A stretch of DNA of 64,000 nt, taken from assembly GCA_947626675.1 (NCBI GenBank), contig CANQTC010000014.1:1-64000 (forward strand), given 5' to 3'. How positions within the stretch are numbered: the stretch's first letter is position 1; each line of letters opens with the position of its first letter. Under the pieces are notes generated by a model. The model was not told the origin of the DNA. It made no database searches and worked only from the letters and a program-made list of their open reading frames with translations. A program made the position numbers and the translations under genes. Below, piece by piece: positions 25,876 to 36,334 of the stretch. Origin of the DNA: an uncultured Coprococcus sp. Lineage in GTDB: Bacteria > Bacillota > Clostridia > Lachnospirales > Lachnospiraceae.

Positions 25876-25911
25876 GACAGGGAACTGTCATAGGCAGTTT
25901 CCCTGTCAAAA
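25876..25911. repeat. Right 36-bp direct repeat bounding the tail element
   Basis: Identical to 244-279. It lies 8 bases after the stop of the sigma-DUF262 gene, between two converging genes, and marks the change to ordinary chromosomal content. See the left copy for its hairpin character. Confidence 0.75.
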
Positions 25912-25922
25912 GGGGATGTCGG

Positions 25923-27311
25923 CTAGGAAAGCGGCAGAATGATTGAAGCTTCAAAGCCTCCGTATCGGCTGTGTTTAATGGTGATACTTCCATTATGCAC
26001 AGATGCAATTTGCTTTACAATTAAAAGCCCCAGTCCATGAGCCTGTTTAAAGGTATTATGGTCACAGACCATATAGTGAGGCGTATTGTTGATTTTGTCG
26101 ATTTCCTCGTCTGTTGCACCGACGCCATCATCGGAAACCGTAATAAGACATTCTTTTTCTGTCGTTTGTATATGAACATATATGGTACAGCCATTTTCGT
26201 TGTGGTTGATGCTGTTTTGAATAAGATTGCTGACAGCCCGTTTCATCAGGTTTTTATCTGCATTGACAAGGCAGACAGACAAATCGTTATCAGTTTTCCA
26301 TTCGATTTTATATTTATCAGAAATGGTTATATTAATGAAATCCACAACAACCTGTCTTACAATCGCAATTATATTTTCCTGATAAAGTGATGTTGGCTGC
26401 ATATTGTATTCTAATTTTGATGCAAGGTTAAGATCATTTATAAGGTTGCCTATTCTGGAGCTTTGTTTTACGATGACCGCAGCTTTCTCCCGCTCATCGT
26501 CTGTAAGCCGGATATCATGTTTAAGCTGGCTGGCATATCCCATTACCATTGATAATGGTGTTCTGATATCGTGCGATACACCGGCAATCCAATTGGCTCT
26601 TGCCGTTTCTTTTTTTCGCAGCTGATATTTTTGCGACTCCAAAATATCTGAAGTATGATTGATATTCATTGCAAGCTCGGAAAAAATCCCTGTTTCTTTA
26701 ATATGGATAGATTTATCTTCTCCAAGCGCCTGTATTCCCGCTATAATAGGTTTTACGGACTTTATCAGCTTTGAGCTTGTAATAATATAAATAAAAAAAA
26801 TCAAAGCTAAATTGACAGAAAAAACAAAAATCAATGTCTTGGGAAAATTTTTTATGAAATAATAGTCCCATGTCGGATACATTGATTTCCAATAGCGGTC
26901 TTTGGGATATCCGATAACGAATAAACCATATTCCGAAGCACCGGTGTAGGTCGGATAGTCTTGGATATAGCCAAGCGTCAAATCGGATATATCCGAAAGT
27001 GAATATTTTTCAGGAATATGATTGGGGAGATTATCCGTACACCATACAATCTTATGCGTTGTATCATCTATTAAAAATGCCCATGCACCCCATTCATTTA
27101 ATTTTGTTAAAGTATCTTTGTCTAAGCAGTATCCATTTTCTGTGCGTTGCAATTTTTTCGCTGTTTCATTTGCAGTTGTATAAGGACTTCCGCTTGCTGT
27201 CATATTCTTTGAAATGATAAACAGAATAAAAAAGTTTGTAAGGAGAAATAAAAATAAGCTGATGAGCAGGATTGCTACAAAACGCTTAATTAGTTTGGGT
27301 ATACTTTTCAT
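25923..27311 (-). CDS. Sensor histidine kinase
   Basis: 462 residues. Two transmembrane segments (~10-33, ~165-185) enclose an extracellular sensor domain. The H box is GVSHDIRTPLSMVMGY; N (NLIQNSINH), D (DDGVGAT) and G (HGLGLLIVKQI) boxes of the ATPase follow. The start shares its A with the stop of the response regulator (TGATG), so the two form one unit. The signal is unknown. The gene converges on the tail element. Confidence 0.92.
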   Translation of the reverse strand: MKSIPKLIKRFVAILLISLFLFLLTNFFILFIISKNMTASGSPYTTANETAKKLQRTENGYCLDKDTLTKLNEWGAWAFLIDDTTHKIVWCTDNLPNHIPEKYSLSDISDLTLGYIQDYPTYTGASEYGLFVIGYPKDRYWKSMYPTWDYYFIKNFPKTLIFVFSVNLALIFFIYIITSSKLIKSVKPIIAGIQALGEDKSIHIKETGIFSELAMNINHTSDILESQKYQLRKKETARANWIAGVSHDIRTPLSMVMGYASQLKHDIRLTDDEREKAAVIVKQSSRIGNLINDLNLASKLEYNMQPTSLYQENIIAIVRQVVVDFINITISDKYKIEWKTDNDLSVCLVNADKNLMKRAVSNLIQNSINHNENGCTIYVHIQTTEKECLITVSDDGVGATDEEIDKINNTPHYMVCDHNTFKQAHGLGLLIVKQIASVHNGSITIKHSRYGGFEASIILPLS

Positions 27312-28012
27312 CAGTTTTCCTCCACAACCAGTTTATAGCCTAATCCTTTAATCGTTACAAGAGAGGTTGGCGAAGCAGGATTTTTCTCGATTTTGGTTCT
27401 GATGCGGCTGATATGTGACATCAAAGAATTTTCATATCCAAATGGGTTTTCACCCCATGCCGCTTCACATAAAGCATCAATGGTAACAATACGTCCTAAA
27501 TTACGATAAAGCACCTCTAATATATTATGTTCTTTGGCTGTAAGGGGAATATGAATATTATCCTTTATAACTTCTGCACGTTCAAAGTCTATGATACTGT
27601 CATGCAACTTCACAAAGTGATTTTCATTTTTATAGGTTCGCTTCAATATTGCCATCATACGGAAAATAAGTTCCTGTGGGAGAAACGGTTTTACGATATA
27701 GTCGTCAGCGCCAAGTCCAAATCCCTTGAATTTGTCTTCATTTTCACCGCGGGCAGTAAGAAAAATAACAGGATAGTCATTTGTTTTCTTTAATTGTTCC
27801 ATTAACATAAATCCATCTCCGTCAGGAAGCATGATGTCAAGAATGGCAAATTCAGGGATAAAGCTGTCAGCTAAGGCGAGTGCCTCTTTCATATTCTGAG
27901 CAGTTTTAATATGATAAAATCCCTCTGAATTTAAAATAGAGATTAGCATATTCAGAATTTCCGGTTCATCATCTACAAGCAATATTCGTTTATCAGCATA
28001 TACATTCGTCAT
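27311..28012 (-). CDS. OmpR-family response regulator
   Basis: 233 residues. The receiver domain has acidic DDE (ILLVDDEPE), phosphoacceptor D in AILDIMLPDGDG, T in VIFLTARGE and K in DDYIVKPF. A winged-helix domain (ITIDALCEAAWG...GLGYKLVVEEN) follows. It is cotranscribed with the kinase downstream, its probable partner. Confidence 0.93.
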   Translation of the reverse strand: MTNVYADKRILLVDDEPEILNMLISILNSEGFYHIKTAQNMKEALALADSFIPEFAILDIMLPDGDGFMLMEQLKKTNDYPVIFLTARGENEDKFKGFGLGADDYIVKPFLPQELIFRMMAILKRTYKNENHFVKLHDSIIDFERAEVIKDNIHIPLTAKEHNILEVLYRNLGRIVTIDALCEAAWGENPFGYENSLMSHISRIRTKIEKNPASPTSLVTIKGLGYKLVVEEN

Positions 28013-28301
28013 TTACAATTACCTCCGTTAATTAAATTATCTATGATACCCTGAAAACGAAGCGCAACTTCATTTCGCTAGGGTTTCAGGTATAAATTCT
28101 CACTAAGTGTTCACATTATACCCTATTATGGGGGAAATGGATTTATTATATAACAAATGTAAGGTAAATGTAAGGAGGAAATTGTTTTTAACATTTATTA
28201 GGAATTTTCACAATTCTTTCATATCTTAATGATATGATTTTCAATATAAAATGCACGAAAATATAAAGGCAGAAAAAAGTCTGATAAGGAGAGCTTATGA
28301 T
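28013..28301. promoter_or_regulatory. Divergent intergenic region between two two-component systems
   Basis: 289 bases. An imperfect inverted repeat (taccctgaaa...tttcaggta, 28047-28091) lies in the leader of the minus-strand regulator and could be an operator or leader stem-loop. TATAAA at ~28243 may serve the plus-strand regulator. No small gene is seen. Confidence 0.45.
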
Positions 28302-29000
28302 ATGGATAACATAAAAATTCTCATAGTAGATGATGAAAGCAGGATGAGAAAATTAGTAAAAGATTTCTTAAGTAAGGAAGGATATATCGTATCTGAGGCG
28401 GGTGACGGAGAAGAAGCGCTTGATATATTTATGAATAATAAAGATATTTCACTGATTATTTTAGATGTCATGATGCCGAAAATGGATGGTTGGGAAACTT
28501 GTAAGGAGATAAGAAAGTACTCACAGGTTCCTGTTATTATGCTTACTGCAAAATCAGATGAAAGAGACGAGCTTTTGGGATTTGAACTTGGCATCGATGA
28601 ATATATAACAAAACCATTTAGCCCAAAGATACTTGTTGCCAGAGTTTCCGCTATACTTCGCCGTACATCAGATGCCGTAACAGAAGAGAAACTTACGGCA
28701 GGAGGTATAAATGTAGATTTATCAGCGCATATTGTAACTGTAGATGGAAGAAATGTAGACCTTAGTTTCAAAGAATTTGAATTGCTTCAATATTTTATTA
28801 TGAATAAAGGGGTTGCGCTTTCCAGAGAAAAGATATTAAATAATGTATGGAATTATGATTACTTTGGAGATGCCCGAACCATAGATACCCATGTAAAAAA
28901 GCTGAGAAGCAAACTTGGCGATAAAGGTGATTATATCAAAACGATATGGGGCATGGGATATAAATTTGAGGTGGATGATGAAAGGATCGATAAGAACTAA
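28302..29000 (+). CDS. OmpR-family response regulator
   Basis: 232 residues from the ATG at 28302, which has aaggagag upstream; the ORF extends 17 codons earlier but without a ribosome site. Receiver: ILIVDDES, phosphoacceptor D in LIILDVMMPKMDG, K in DEYITKPF. The winged helix includes FKEFELLQYFIMNKG and GMGYKFEV. Its end overlaps the kinase gene by 23 bases. Gene order suggests the pair is unrelated to the divergent system next door. Confidence 0.93.
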   Translation: MDNIKILIVDDESRMRKLVKDFLSKEGYIVSEAGDGEEALDIFMNNKDISLIILDVMMPKMDGWETCKEIRKYSQVPVIMLTAKSDERDELLGFELGIDEYITKPFSPKILVARVSAILRRTSDAVTEEKLTAGGINVDLSAHIVTVDGRNVDLSFKEFELLQYFIMNKGVALSREKILNNVWNYDYFGDARTIDTHVKKLRSKLGDKGDYIKTIWGMGYKFEVDDERIDKN

Positions 29001-30519
29001 AATTACATTGTGCCTTATGGCAGTTATCGCTTTTATGATTGTATTATCCTGTGTTATTTCACTTATCTTTATTAAAAAGTATTATTATAGGGATATTAAA
29101 AATAAGCTGATTGATACTTATAAGTCATGCAACAGGGAATTTAGTGATATCAGAGATTATGACGAAAAAACAATAACGACACAGGTATCTAATGAAGCTG
29201 ATGCAATGATATATATTTTAGATGACAGAAACAATAAAATATACACCTCTGTCAACGAACATTCGACTGTATTTGAGAATTTAAAGTTTATCGCAGAATT
29301 TTTGGGAATAAGCCAGAATACAAATGCAGAAAATTCCCAGATTTATCGTGAAGATATAGAAAAACACAGAAATTATAATATTCAGATAACAAAAGATAAA
29401 AAAACAAATTCCAGTTATTTTGATATCGTAGGATTTCTGGATAATGGATTTGTAATTATTATCCGAACTTCCGTATCAAGGATAGATGCCACAATAAAAA
29501 GTACGGTAAAATTTGTTTTAACGGTGCTTGCGGTGGTGGCAATTATCGGATGTATCTTTATGTATTTTTTCAGTAATATATTTGCAAGACCGATTAAAAA
29601 GCTGACCAATGTTGCAAAACGTATATCAGACCTTGATTTTGAGGCAAAGATAGAAAATCCTTCAAATGATGAAATTGGAGAGCTTGCAATCTATATGAAT
29701 GAACTTTCATTCAGACTGAAGAATACATTAAACGAACTTCAGCAGGCAAATGCGAAGCTGCAGACGGATATCGATAAAAAAATCATGATAGATGAAATGA
29801 GAAAGGAATTTTTATCTCATGTATCTCACGAACTCAAGACGCCGATTGCCTTGATACAGGGGTATTCTGAGGGACTTAGAGATAATATTAATGATGACGA
29901 AGAAAGCAAAAATTTCTATTGTGATGTGATTATAGATGAAGCATCCAAGATGAACAAGCTTGTAAAACAGTTGCTGGACTTAAATGAGCTGGAGTTTGGA
30001 AATAACAGGATAACTCCTGAGATATTTGATATCCATGCGCTGATAAAGAATGTCATTGATTCTTCGTCTATCCTGATAGAGCAGAGTAACTGCAATGTAC
30101 GATATGATGAACAGGGAACATTATATGTCTATGCAGATGAGTTTATGATAGAAGAGGTATTTACCAATTACCTGACAAATGCGCTTCACTATTGTACAGA
30201 GGGGGGTAACGTCAGAGTGTGGACAGCGCTTTCTGAATATGATAAACCTGTTAAAATAGAAGAAAAAGGAATCGTAACAGGAAATGTCAGAATATTTGTA
30301 TATGACGAAGGTCCGACGATTCCGATATCGGAACTTGATAAGGTATTTATCAAATTCTATAAAGTAGATAAAGCCAGAACAAGAGAATATGGCGGCAGCG
30401 GTATTGGCCTGTCCATAGTGGCAGCGTCCATGCAGGCACACAACAAAATGTATGGTGTATATAATGTTGAAGACGGTGTTGTATTCTATTTTGACTTAGA
30501 TGTGATAAAACCGGATTAA
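28978..30519 (+). CDS. HAMP-containing sensor histidine kinase
   Basis: 513 residues from the ATG at 28978 (gaggtgg just upstream). N-terminal membrane segment (ITLCLMAVIAFMIVLSCVIS), extracellular sensor to ~170, second membrane segment, HAMP (ARPIKKLTNVAKRISDLDF), H box SHVSHELKTPIALIQGYSEG, and ATPase boxes N (NYLTNALHY), G1 (VYDEGPTI) and G2 (GGSGIGLSIV). It phosphorylates the upstream regulator. The ligand is unknown. Confidence 0.92.
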   Translation: MKGSIRTKITLCLMAVIAFMIVLSCVISLIFIKKYYYRDIKNKLIDTYKSCNREFSDIRDYDEKTITTQVSNEADAMIYILDDRNNKIYTSVNEHSTVFENLKFIAEFLGISQNTNAENSQIYREDIEKHRNYNIQITKDKKTNSSYFDIVGFLDNGFVIIIRTSVSRIDATIKSTVKFVLTVLAVVAIIGCIFMYFFSNIFARPIKKLTNVAKRISDLDFEAKIENPSNDEIGELAIYMNELSFRLKNTLNELQQANAKLQTDIDKKIMIDEMRKEFLSHVSHELKTPIALIQGYSEGLRDNINDDEESKNFYCDVIIDEASKMNKLVKQLLDLNELEFGNNRITPEIFDIHALIKNVIDSSSILIEQSNCNVRYDEQGTLYVYADEFMIEEVFTNYLTNALHYCTEGGNVRVWTALSEYDKPVKIEEKGIVTGNVRIFVYDEGPTIPISELDKVFIKFYKVDKARTREYGGSGIGLSIVAASMQAHNKMYGVYNVEDGVVFYFDLDVIKPD

Positions 30520-30643
30520 TATATTTCTGTATGGATGAACTGCATCATATAAAAAAAATAACTGTTTTCAAAAAGAAACTTTTAAGATATAATTTTAAAG
30601 GTTTCTTTTTTATAACATTAATTGGAAATGGAGAAATACGACT

Positions 30644-32545
30644 ATGTCATATAGCGCAAAAAATATCGAAGTATTAAAAGGACTTGAGCCTGTAAGATTA
30701 AGACCGGGTATGTATATAGGAAATACGGGGCGGGGCGGACTGAATCATCTGATTCAGGAGCTTATTGATAATTCGGTGGACGAGCATTTAGCCGGATACT
30801 GTAAGAATATCTATGTAAGCATTAATGAGGATGGTTCTGCTACTGTATCAGACGATGGACGCGGTGTTCCTGTAGACATACACGAATCAGAAGGAATTCC
30901 GGCAGAACGTGTTGTATATACGGTACTTCATGCAGGCGGAAAGTTTAACAGTTCCACATATAAGATAAGCGGCGGTCTTCATGGCGTAGGTTCGGCTGTT
31001 GTAAATGCACTGTCCAAAAGGTTGGTTGTAGACGTTGCAAAAGACGGATATATGCACCATGACGAATATGAATATGGCATACCTGTAGTAGAACTTACAA
31101 ATGGTCTGTTGCCGAAGACAAAGCTGAAAGAAAAGAAAACAGGAACGACAGTTACACTATATCCGGATGATACCATATTTGAAACTGTAAAATTCAAAGC
31201 TGATGCCATAAAGCAGCGTATCAAAGAAACGGCATATCTGAATCCGGAATTAACGATAACATTTCATAATAAGCGGGATGGGAAAGAACCTGTCGTATTC
31301 CATCAGCCGGGAGGACTTTCGGCATTTGTCAAAGATATATCAGAAGGACTTACACATACGTCACCTGTCATTTCCATATCAGGAGAAAAAGACGGAATCG
31401 CTGCGGATATTGCATTTCTGATGACAGAGGATGGAGAAGAAAATATCATTGGATTTACAAATAATATTACAAATCCTGAAGGCGGTACTCATGTAACCGG
31501 GTTTAAATCAGGATTTGCAAAACTAATCAATAATTATGCAAGAAATGAACTTGGATTATTAAAAGAAAAGGATACGAACTTAAGCGGAGCTGATATACGG
31601 TCAGGGATGCAGGCGATTATATCCGTAAAACATCCTGACCCGCAATTTGAGGGACAGACGAAAACAAAACTGTCAAATACGGATGTTACAAAAGCAGTTG
31701 ATGATATTGTAAAAGAACAGCTTACTGTTTATTTTGACAGAAACTATGAAGTGCTTAAGGATATTGCTGACAGAGCTGTGGCGCTGTCGAAACGGAAGGC
31801 ACTTGAAAAATCCAAGATTAATATTAATAAATTTTCATTTGAGGGAAATGGAAAGCTTTCAAAACAGGAGTCAAACGATGCTTCTAAATGTGAGATATTT
31901 ATTGTAGAGGGAGATTCGGCGGGTGGTTCAGCCAAGACTGCCAGAAACAGAAAATATCAGGCGATACTTCCGCTTAGAGGCAAGATACTCAATGTAGAAA
32001 AAAAGCCTGTATCAAAAGTTCTTGAAAATGCTGAGATTAAGGCGCTCATTAATGCATTTGGCTGTGGCTTTATGCAAGGATATGGAAATGATTTTGATAT
32101 AACAAAACTGAATTATGATAAGATTATTATTATGACGGATGCCGATGTAGATGGAGCGCATATAGCAACATTACTGCTGACATTCTTTTATAGATTTTTC
32201 CCTGACCTTATCAATGAGGGACATATCTATATTGCTATCCCTCCGCTTTACAGGGTTGGTGAAGGAAAGCATATAAAATATTTATATTCGGATGAAGAAC
32301 TGGCGAAATACCGTAAAACGCATACAAATAAATTCACGATACAACGATACAAAGGTCTTGGAGAGATGGATGCCGACCAGCTTTATGAAACAACCATGAA
32401 TCCTGAAACAAGGCTTTTAAAACAAGTGTCAATCAACAGCCGGATAGAAGCAAACCAGCTTACGCAGACACTGATGGGAACAGAGGTAGCGCCTAGAAGA
32501 GAATATATAGAAAATCACAGCATGGACGCTGTACTGGATATATAG
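30644..32545 (+). CDS. parE: DNA topoisomerase IV subunit B
   Basis: 633 residues, the GyrB/ParE fold. ATP site: ELIDNSVDEH, DDGRGVPVDIH, GGLHGVGSAVVNAL. Toprim: EGDSAGGSA, PLRGKILNVE, DADVDGAHI. C-terminal RYKGLGEMDADQLYETTM. The adjoining partner is ParC-like and shows no GyrA-box in the last part, so topoisomerase IV, which unlinks daughter chromosomes, is preferred over gyrase. A short hairpin with T-run at 30568-30615 precedes it. Confidence 0.85.
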   Translation: MSYSAKNIEVLKGLEPVRLRPGMYIGNTGRGGLNHLIQELIDNSVDEHLAGYCKNIYVSINEDGSATVSDDGRGVPVDIHESEGIPAERVVYTVLHAGGKFNSSTYKISGGLHGVGSAVVNALSKRLVVDVAKDGYMHHDEYEYGIPVVELTNGLLPKTKLKEKKTGTTVTLYPDDTIFETVKFKADAIKQRIKETAYLNPELTITFHNKRDGKEPVVFHQPGGLSAFVKDISEGLTHTSPVISISGEKDGIAADIAFLMTEDGEENIIGFTNNITNPEGGTHVTGFKSGFAKLINNYARNELGLLKEKDTNLSGADIRSGMQAIISVKHPDPQFEGQTKTKLSNTDVTKAVDDIVKEQLTVYFDRNYEVLKDIADRAVALSKRKALEKSKININKFSFEGNGKLSKQESNDASKCEIFIVEGDSAGGSAKTARNRKYQAILPLRGKILNVEKKPVSKVLENAEIKALINAFGCGFMQGYGNDFDITKLNYDKIIIMTDADVDGAHIATLLLTFFYRFFPDLINEGHIYIAIPPLYRVGEGKHIKYLYSDEELAKYRKTHTNKFTIQRYKGLGEMDADQLYETTMNPETRLLKQVSINSRIEANQLTQTLMGTEVAPRREYIENHSMDAVLDI

Positions 32546-32560
32546 TAAAAAGGAGATAAT

Positions 32561-34843
32561 ATGGCGGAGAAAATATTATATGTAGATTATGAAAGCGAAA
32601 TGGGACAGTCCTATGTTGATTATTCCATGAGCGTTATAACAGAAAGAGCGCTTCCGGATATCAGGGACGGACTGAAGCCTGTACAGCGAAGAATCCTTTA
32701 TTCCTTAGACGGGCTTGCAAGTTCAGACAAACCGCATAGAAAGTGTGCCAGAATCGTCGGCGATACGATGGGTAAATATCATCCGCATGGTGATAGCTCC
32801 ATATATGAAGGTCTGGTAAATCTTGCGCAGAGCTGGAAACTGCCAATCCCACTTGTCGACCCGCATGGAAACTTTGGCTCGGTGGATGGTTCAGGCGCTG
32901 CTGCCATGCGATATACAGAGGCCAGAATATCCAAATATACAGAAGATGTGTGTATGAAGGATTTACAGTATTTTAAGGAGCAGTTCGTACCGAACTTTGA
33001 TGGAACGGAAACAGAGCCTACATTTCTTCCTTTCCAGGTACCGAATATTCTGGTCAGCGGTTCTACCGGAATTGCGGTAGGTATGGCAACGAATATTCCG
33101 TCCCATAATCTGGGAGAGGTTATCGATGCGACAATCATGTATTTAAGAAATCCGGGGGTTTCATTAGAAAATCTGATGGAGGTTATGCAGGGACCTGATT
33201 TTGCTACAGGTGGAATTATCAATGCATCAAAGGAAGAATTGCTGAAAGTATATGAAACAGGTCTTGGAAAGATAAAGGTGCGTGGTAAAGTCGAGGTGCG
33301 GGATATCGGTTATGGCAGGAAGAGTATATGCGTAACGGAGATTCCATTTACCATGATTGGCGGAACGGCAAAATTCCTCGATACCGTTGCAGAGCTTACA
33401 CGAAACAGGGAACTGCCTGCTGTTGTCGATATAGCTGACAGAGGGGACAAAACAGGTGAATGTCTTTGTATTGATGTTAAAAAAGGAACGTCAGACGAAG
33501 AAATCAATAATATTATTAATATTTTATATAAGAAAGCTGGACTTGAAGATACATTTGGTGTAAATATAAATTGTATCAATAATGGAAAACCGGAAGTGAT
33601 GGGATTGAAACGGATACTTTCCATTTATACTGATTTTAAATATGGTCTTTATGAGACGAAGTACAGGAAGCTCCTTGATGAACAGGAGAATATACGGGAG
33701 ATTAAGACAGGGCTGTTGACTGCCGTTGATTGTATCGACCTGATTATTGAGATTCTTCGCGGAAGCACGAAAGTAGCTGATGCAAAGGCCTGTCTGATGC
33801 ATGGGGATACATCCAATATCAGGTTCAGGTTTAAGGGTTCGGAGTCCGATGCAAAATTTTTGTGTTTTACGGAAAAACAGGCTGACGCAATCCTTGCCAT
33901 GAGGCTGCAGAAGCTGATTGGTCTTGAAATAAATGCGCTGAAGAAAGAACTTTCCGATGCAGAGAAGCTTATAAAGAAGTACAGTAAATTACTTTCTGAT
34001 AAAGCTGCCATGATGGAGCAGATGATAGAGGATATGAACGATATCAGAAAGAAATATGCGATACCAAGAAAAACAAAGATTGCATATTACGGTGAGGTTG
34101 CGATTAAGAAAGCAGAAGTGGTCGCAACTGAAGTAGGCGTACTTTTAGACAGGTTCTATTATATAAAGGTCATAGATGGAAATGTATATGATAAAAATAT
34201 CGAACAGATAACGCGGGATTACCGGTTTGCCTTTAAATGCCAGAATACAGAGAAAATAGCAGTATTTGCAGATAATAATCAGGTATATACCATTAAAGTA
34301 CAGGATATTATTAAGCTTCAGGCAAAGAAAAATACGTCAAAAGCAAAGTCAAATGGAAATGGTCTTATTGGAAGACTTTCTGATAAGGGAATACAGATAT
34401 TTGAATTTTGCAATATGGGCGGTGATGAAAATATTCTGTTCATGGGATGTATAGAGCAGTTTGTAAATGCAAAGCTTCTGTTTGCAACAAAGAATGGTAT
34501 GGCAAAGCTGGTTGCCGGAAGTAATTTTGATATTACCAGAAAAGCGGCTGCCGCATCAAAGCAGGGCGAGGATATAATATATGTAGGAATTGTAAATGAA
34601 GATGATTATATTATTGCAAAGAGTGAAAATGGCTATTATATCAGAGTGCCGGCAGAAGAAATCCCTGAGAAGGGAAAAGGTGCAGGCGGTGTAAAACTGA
34701 TAAACTTATCAGAAGATGATACAGTAGCGTCTGTGTATGTAGGCAATTCAAAAGACAGCTTTTATGTTGATGATAATGAGATTCTATTTACCAGAATAAA
34801 AGCGGCAAAAAGAGGCGCAAAAGGAACAAAACTAAGACTATAG
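32561..34843 (+). CDS. parC: DNA topoisomerase IV subunit A
   Basis: 760 residues, 15 bases after parE. The N-terminus ([20 protein letters not shown]) and catalytic Tyr in [11 protein letters not shown] are clear; [14 protein letters not shown] precedes them at the quinolone-sensitive region. The C-terminal beta-propeller is present but I see no QRRGGKG gyrase box. It forms the breakage-reunion subunit of topoisomerase IV with ParE. Confidence 0.85.
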   Translation: MAEKILYVDYESEMGQSYVDYSMSVITERALPDIRDGLKPVQRRILYSLDGLASSDKPHRKCARIVGDTMGKYHPHGDSSIYEGLVNLAQSWKLPIPLVDPHGNFGSVDGSGAAAMRYTEARISKYTEDVCMKDLQYFKEQFVPNFDGTETEPTFLPFQVPNILVSGSTGIAVGMATNIPSHNLGEVIDATIMYLRNPGVSLENLMEVMQGPDFATGGIINASKEELLKVYETGLGKIKVRGKVEVRDIGYGRKSICVTEIPFTMIGGTAKFLDTVAELTRNRELPAVVDIADRGDKTGECLCIDVKKGTSDEEINNIINILYKKAGLEDTFGVNINCINNGKPEVMGLKRILSIYTDFKYGLYETKYRKLLDEQENIREIKTGLLTAVDCIDLIIEILRGSTKVADAKACLMHGDTSNIRFRFKGSESDAKFLCFTEKQADAILAMRLQKLIGLEINALKKELSDAEKLIKKYSKLLSDKAAMMEQMIEDMNDIRKKYAIPRKTKIAYYGEVAIKKAEVVATEVGVLLDRFYYIKVIDGNVYDKNIEQITRDYRFAFKCQNTEKIAVFADNNQVYTIKVQDIIKLQAKKNTSKAKSNGNGLIGRLSDKGIQIFEFCNMGGDENILFMGCIEQFVNAKLLFATKNGMAKLVAGSNFDITRKAAAASKQGEDIIYVGIVNEDDYIIAKSENGYYIRVPAEEIPEKGKGAGGVKLINLSEDDTVASVYVGNSKDSFYVDDNEILFTRIKAAKRGAKGTKLRL

Positions 34844-34868
34844 TTTACAGGAAGGCAAGGGATAACAG

Positions 34869-35480
34869 ATGATATCAATTATTGACTATGATGCAGGAAA
34901 CATAAAGAGTGTTGAGAAAGCATTTGCATATCTGGGGGAAGAGGCAGTAATAACAAGAGACCGGGATATGATTATGGCAAGTGACAAGGTTGTTCTTCCG
35001 GGCGTAGGAAGCTTTGGGGATGCCATGAACAAAATCAGGGAATATAAACTGGAAAATGTGATATATGATGTAATAGACAAGAAGACGCCATTTCTTGGAA
35101 TCTGTCTTGGCTTGCAGCTTCTTTTTAAAACAAGTGATGAGTCCCCGGAGGCAGCAGGACTTGGTATATTAGATGGAAAAATTTTAAGAATTCCGGACAG
35201 CGCTGCGTTGAAGATACCACAGATAGGATGGAATTCTCTTGAAATGAATCCAAAGGCAAGATTGTTTAAAGGATTACCTGAAAATCCATATGTGTATTTT
35301 GTTCATTCCTATTATCTGAAAGCGGAACATGAGGAGGATGTGGCAGCATCTACGTTTTATGGTGTTGATATCCATGCATCTGTTGAGCATGAAAATGTAT
35401 TTGCATGTCAGTTTCATCCTGAAAAAAGCTCTGATGTGGGGCTTGCGATACTGAAGAATTTTATTGAGTTGGAGGGCTAA
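34869..35480 (+). CDS. hisH: Imidazole glycerol phosphate synthase, glutaminase subunit
   Basis: 203 residues, a class I glutamine amidotransferase. Nucleophile Cys in FLGICLGLQLLF, His and Glu in CQFHPEKSS, and the oxyanion strand PGVGSFGDAM. It supplies ammonia to HisF for histidine synthesis. The next start (hisF) lies 3 bases after its stop, so they are one operon. No other his genes are in the window. Confidence 0.95.
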   Translation: MISIIDYDAGNIKSVEKAFAYLGEEAVITRDRDMIMASDKVVLPGVGSFGDAMNKIREYKLENVIYDVIDKKTPFLGICLGLQLLFKTSDESPEAAGLGILDGKILRIPDSAALKIPQIGWNSLEMNPKARLFKGLPENPYVYFVHSYYLKAEHEEDVAASTFYGVDIHASVEHENVFACQFHPEKSSDVGLAILKNFIELEG

Positions 35481-35483
35481 GCA

Positions 35484-36245
35484 ATGCATACAAAGAGAAT
35501 TATACCTTGTCTTGATGTAAAGAATGGAAGAGTCGTTAAAGGCATCAATTTTGTAAATCTGATAGATGCAGGAGACCCGGTTCAGGTAGGCTCAGCTTAT
35601 AATAAAGCGGGCGCTGACGAGTTGGTATTCCTGGATATAACAGCATCCTCCGACCAGCGAAATATCGTTGTAGATATGGTAAGACGCGTTGCAGAAACAA
35701 TATTTATACCGTTTACGGTAGGCGGTGGTATACGAACAGTAGATGATTTTAAGGTGATACTTCGCGAGGGCGCTGATAAGGTATCAGTGAATTCGGCGGC
35801 TATCGATAATCCAAGTCTTATCGCTGATGCAGCAGATAAGTTTGGAAGCCAGTGCGTGGTTCTTGCCATAGACGCCAAAAGACGGGAAGATGGTTCGGGC
35901 TGGAATATCTATAAGCATGGCGGAAGAATAGACTGTGGTATCGATGCAGTCGAATGGGCGATGAAAGCCTGTGAACTTGGTGCAGGGGAAATCCTTCTTA
36001 CCAGTATGGATTGTGACGGAACAAAAGCCGGTTACGATATAGAGCTTACCAGAACAATCGCTGAAAATGTAAATGTTCCTGTCATTGCATCAGGCGGAGC
36101 AGGAACAAAGGAACATTTCTATGATGCATTAACCGAAGGAAAGGCGGAAGCAGCGCTTGCAGCATCCTTGTTCCACTATAAGGAGCTTGAAATATCCGAT
36201 TTGAAGCATTATCTTAAAGACAAAGGGATTCCGATGCGGATTTAG
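35484..36245 (+). CDS. hisF: Imidazole glycerol phosphate synthase, cyclase subunit
   Basis: 253 residues, a (beta/alpha)8 barrel. Catalytic Asp in [16 protein letters not shown] (D11) and D130-region [10 protein letters not shown] are present; phosphate sites GGGIRT and SGGAGTKEH are intact. It forms imidazole glycerol phosphate and AICAR from PRFAR and ammonia delivered by HisH. A ribosome site (ttggaggg) lies inside the end of hisH. Confidence 0.96.
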   Translation: MHTKRIIPCLDVKNGRVVKGINFVNLIDAGDPVQVGSAYNKAGADELVFLDITASSDQRNIVVDMVRRVAETIFIPFTVGGGIRTVDDFKVILREGADKVSVNSAAIDNPSLIADAADKFGSQCVVLAIDAKRREDGSGWNIYKHGGRIDCGIDAVEWAMKACELGAGEILLTSMDCDGTKAGYDIELTRTIAENVNVPVIASGGAGTKEHFYDALTEGKAEAALAASLFHYKELEISDLKHYLKDKGIPMRI

Positions 36246-36273
36246 AAAACCATAATAAAGGTTTTATAATATG

Positions 36274-36305
36274 AAAACAGGCAGCCTCCCGGCTGCCTGT
36301 TTTTG
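36274..36305. terminator. Bidirectional terminator after hisF
   Basis: aaaacaggcagc and gctgcctgttttt pair perfectly with U-runs on both strands. It serves hisF and the converging activase gene. Confidence 0.9.
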
Positions 36306-36334
36306 CGTCTGCACATCATAAGACGCACATTTTT

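Noticed and set aside
32661..34011. Several minus-strand frames inside parC
   Set aside because: They lie opposite a clearly conserved topoisomerase gene, lack ribosome sites and show no recognisable protein features.
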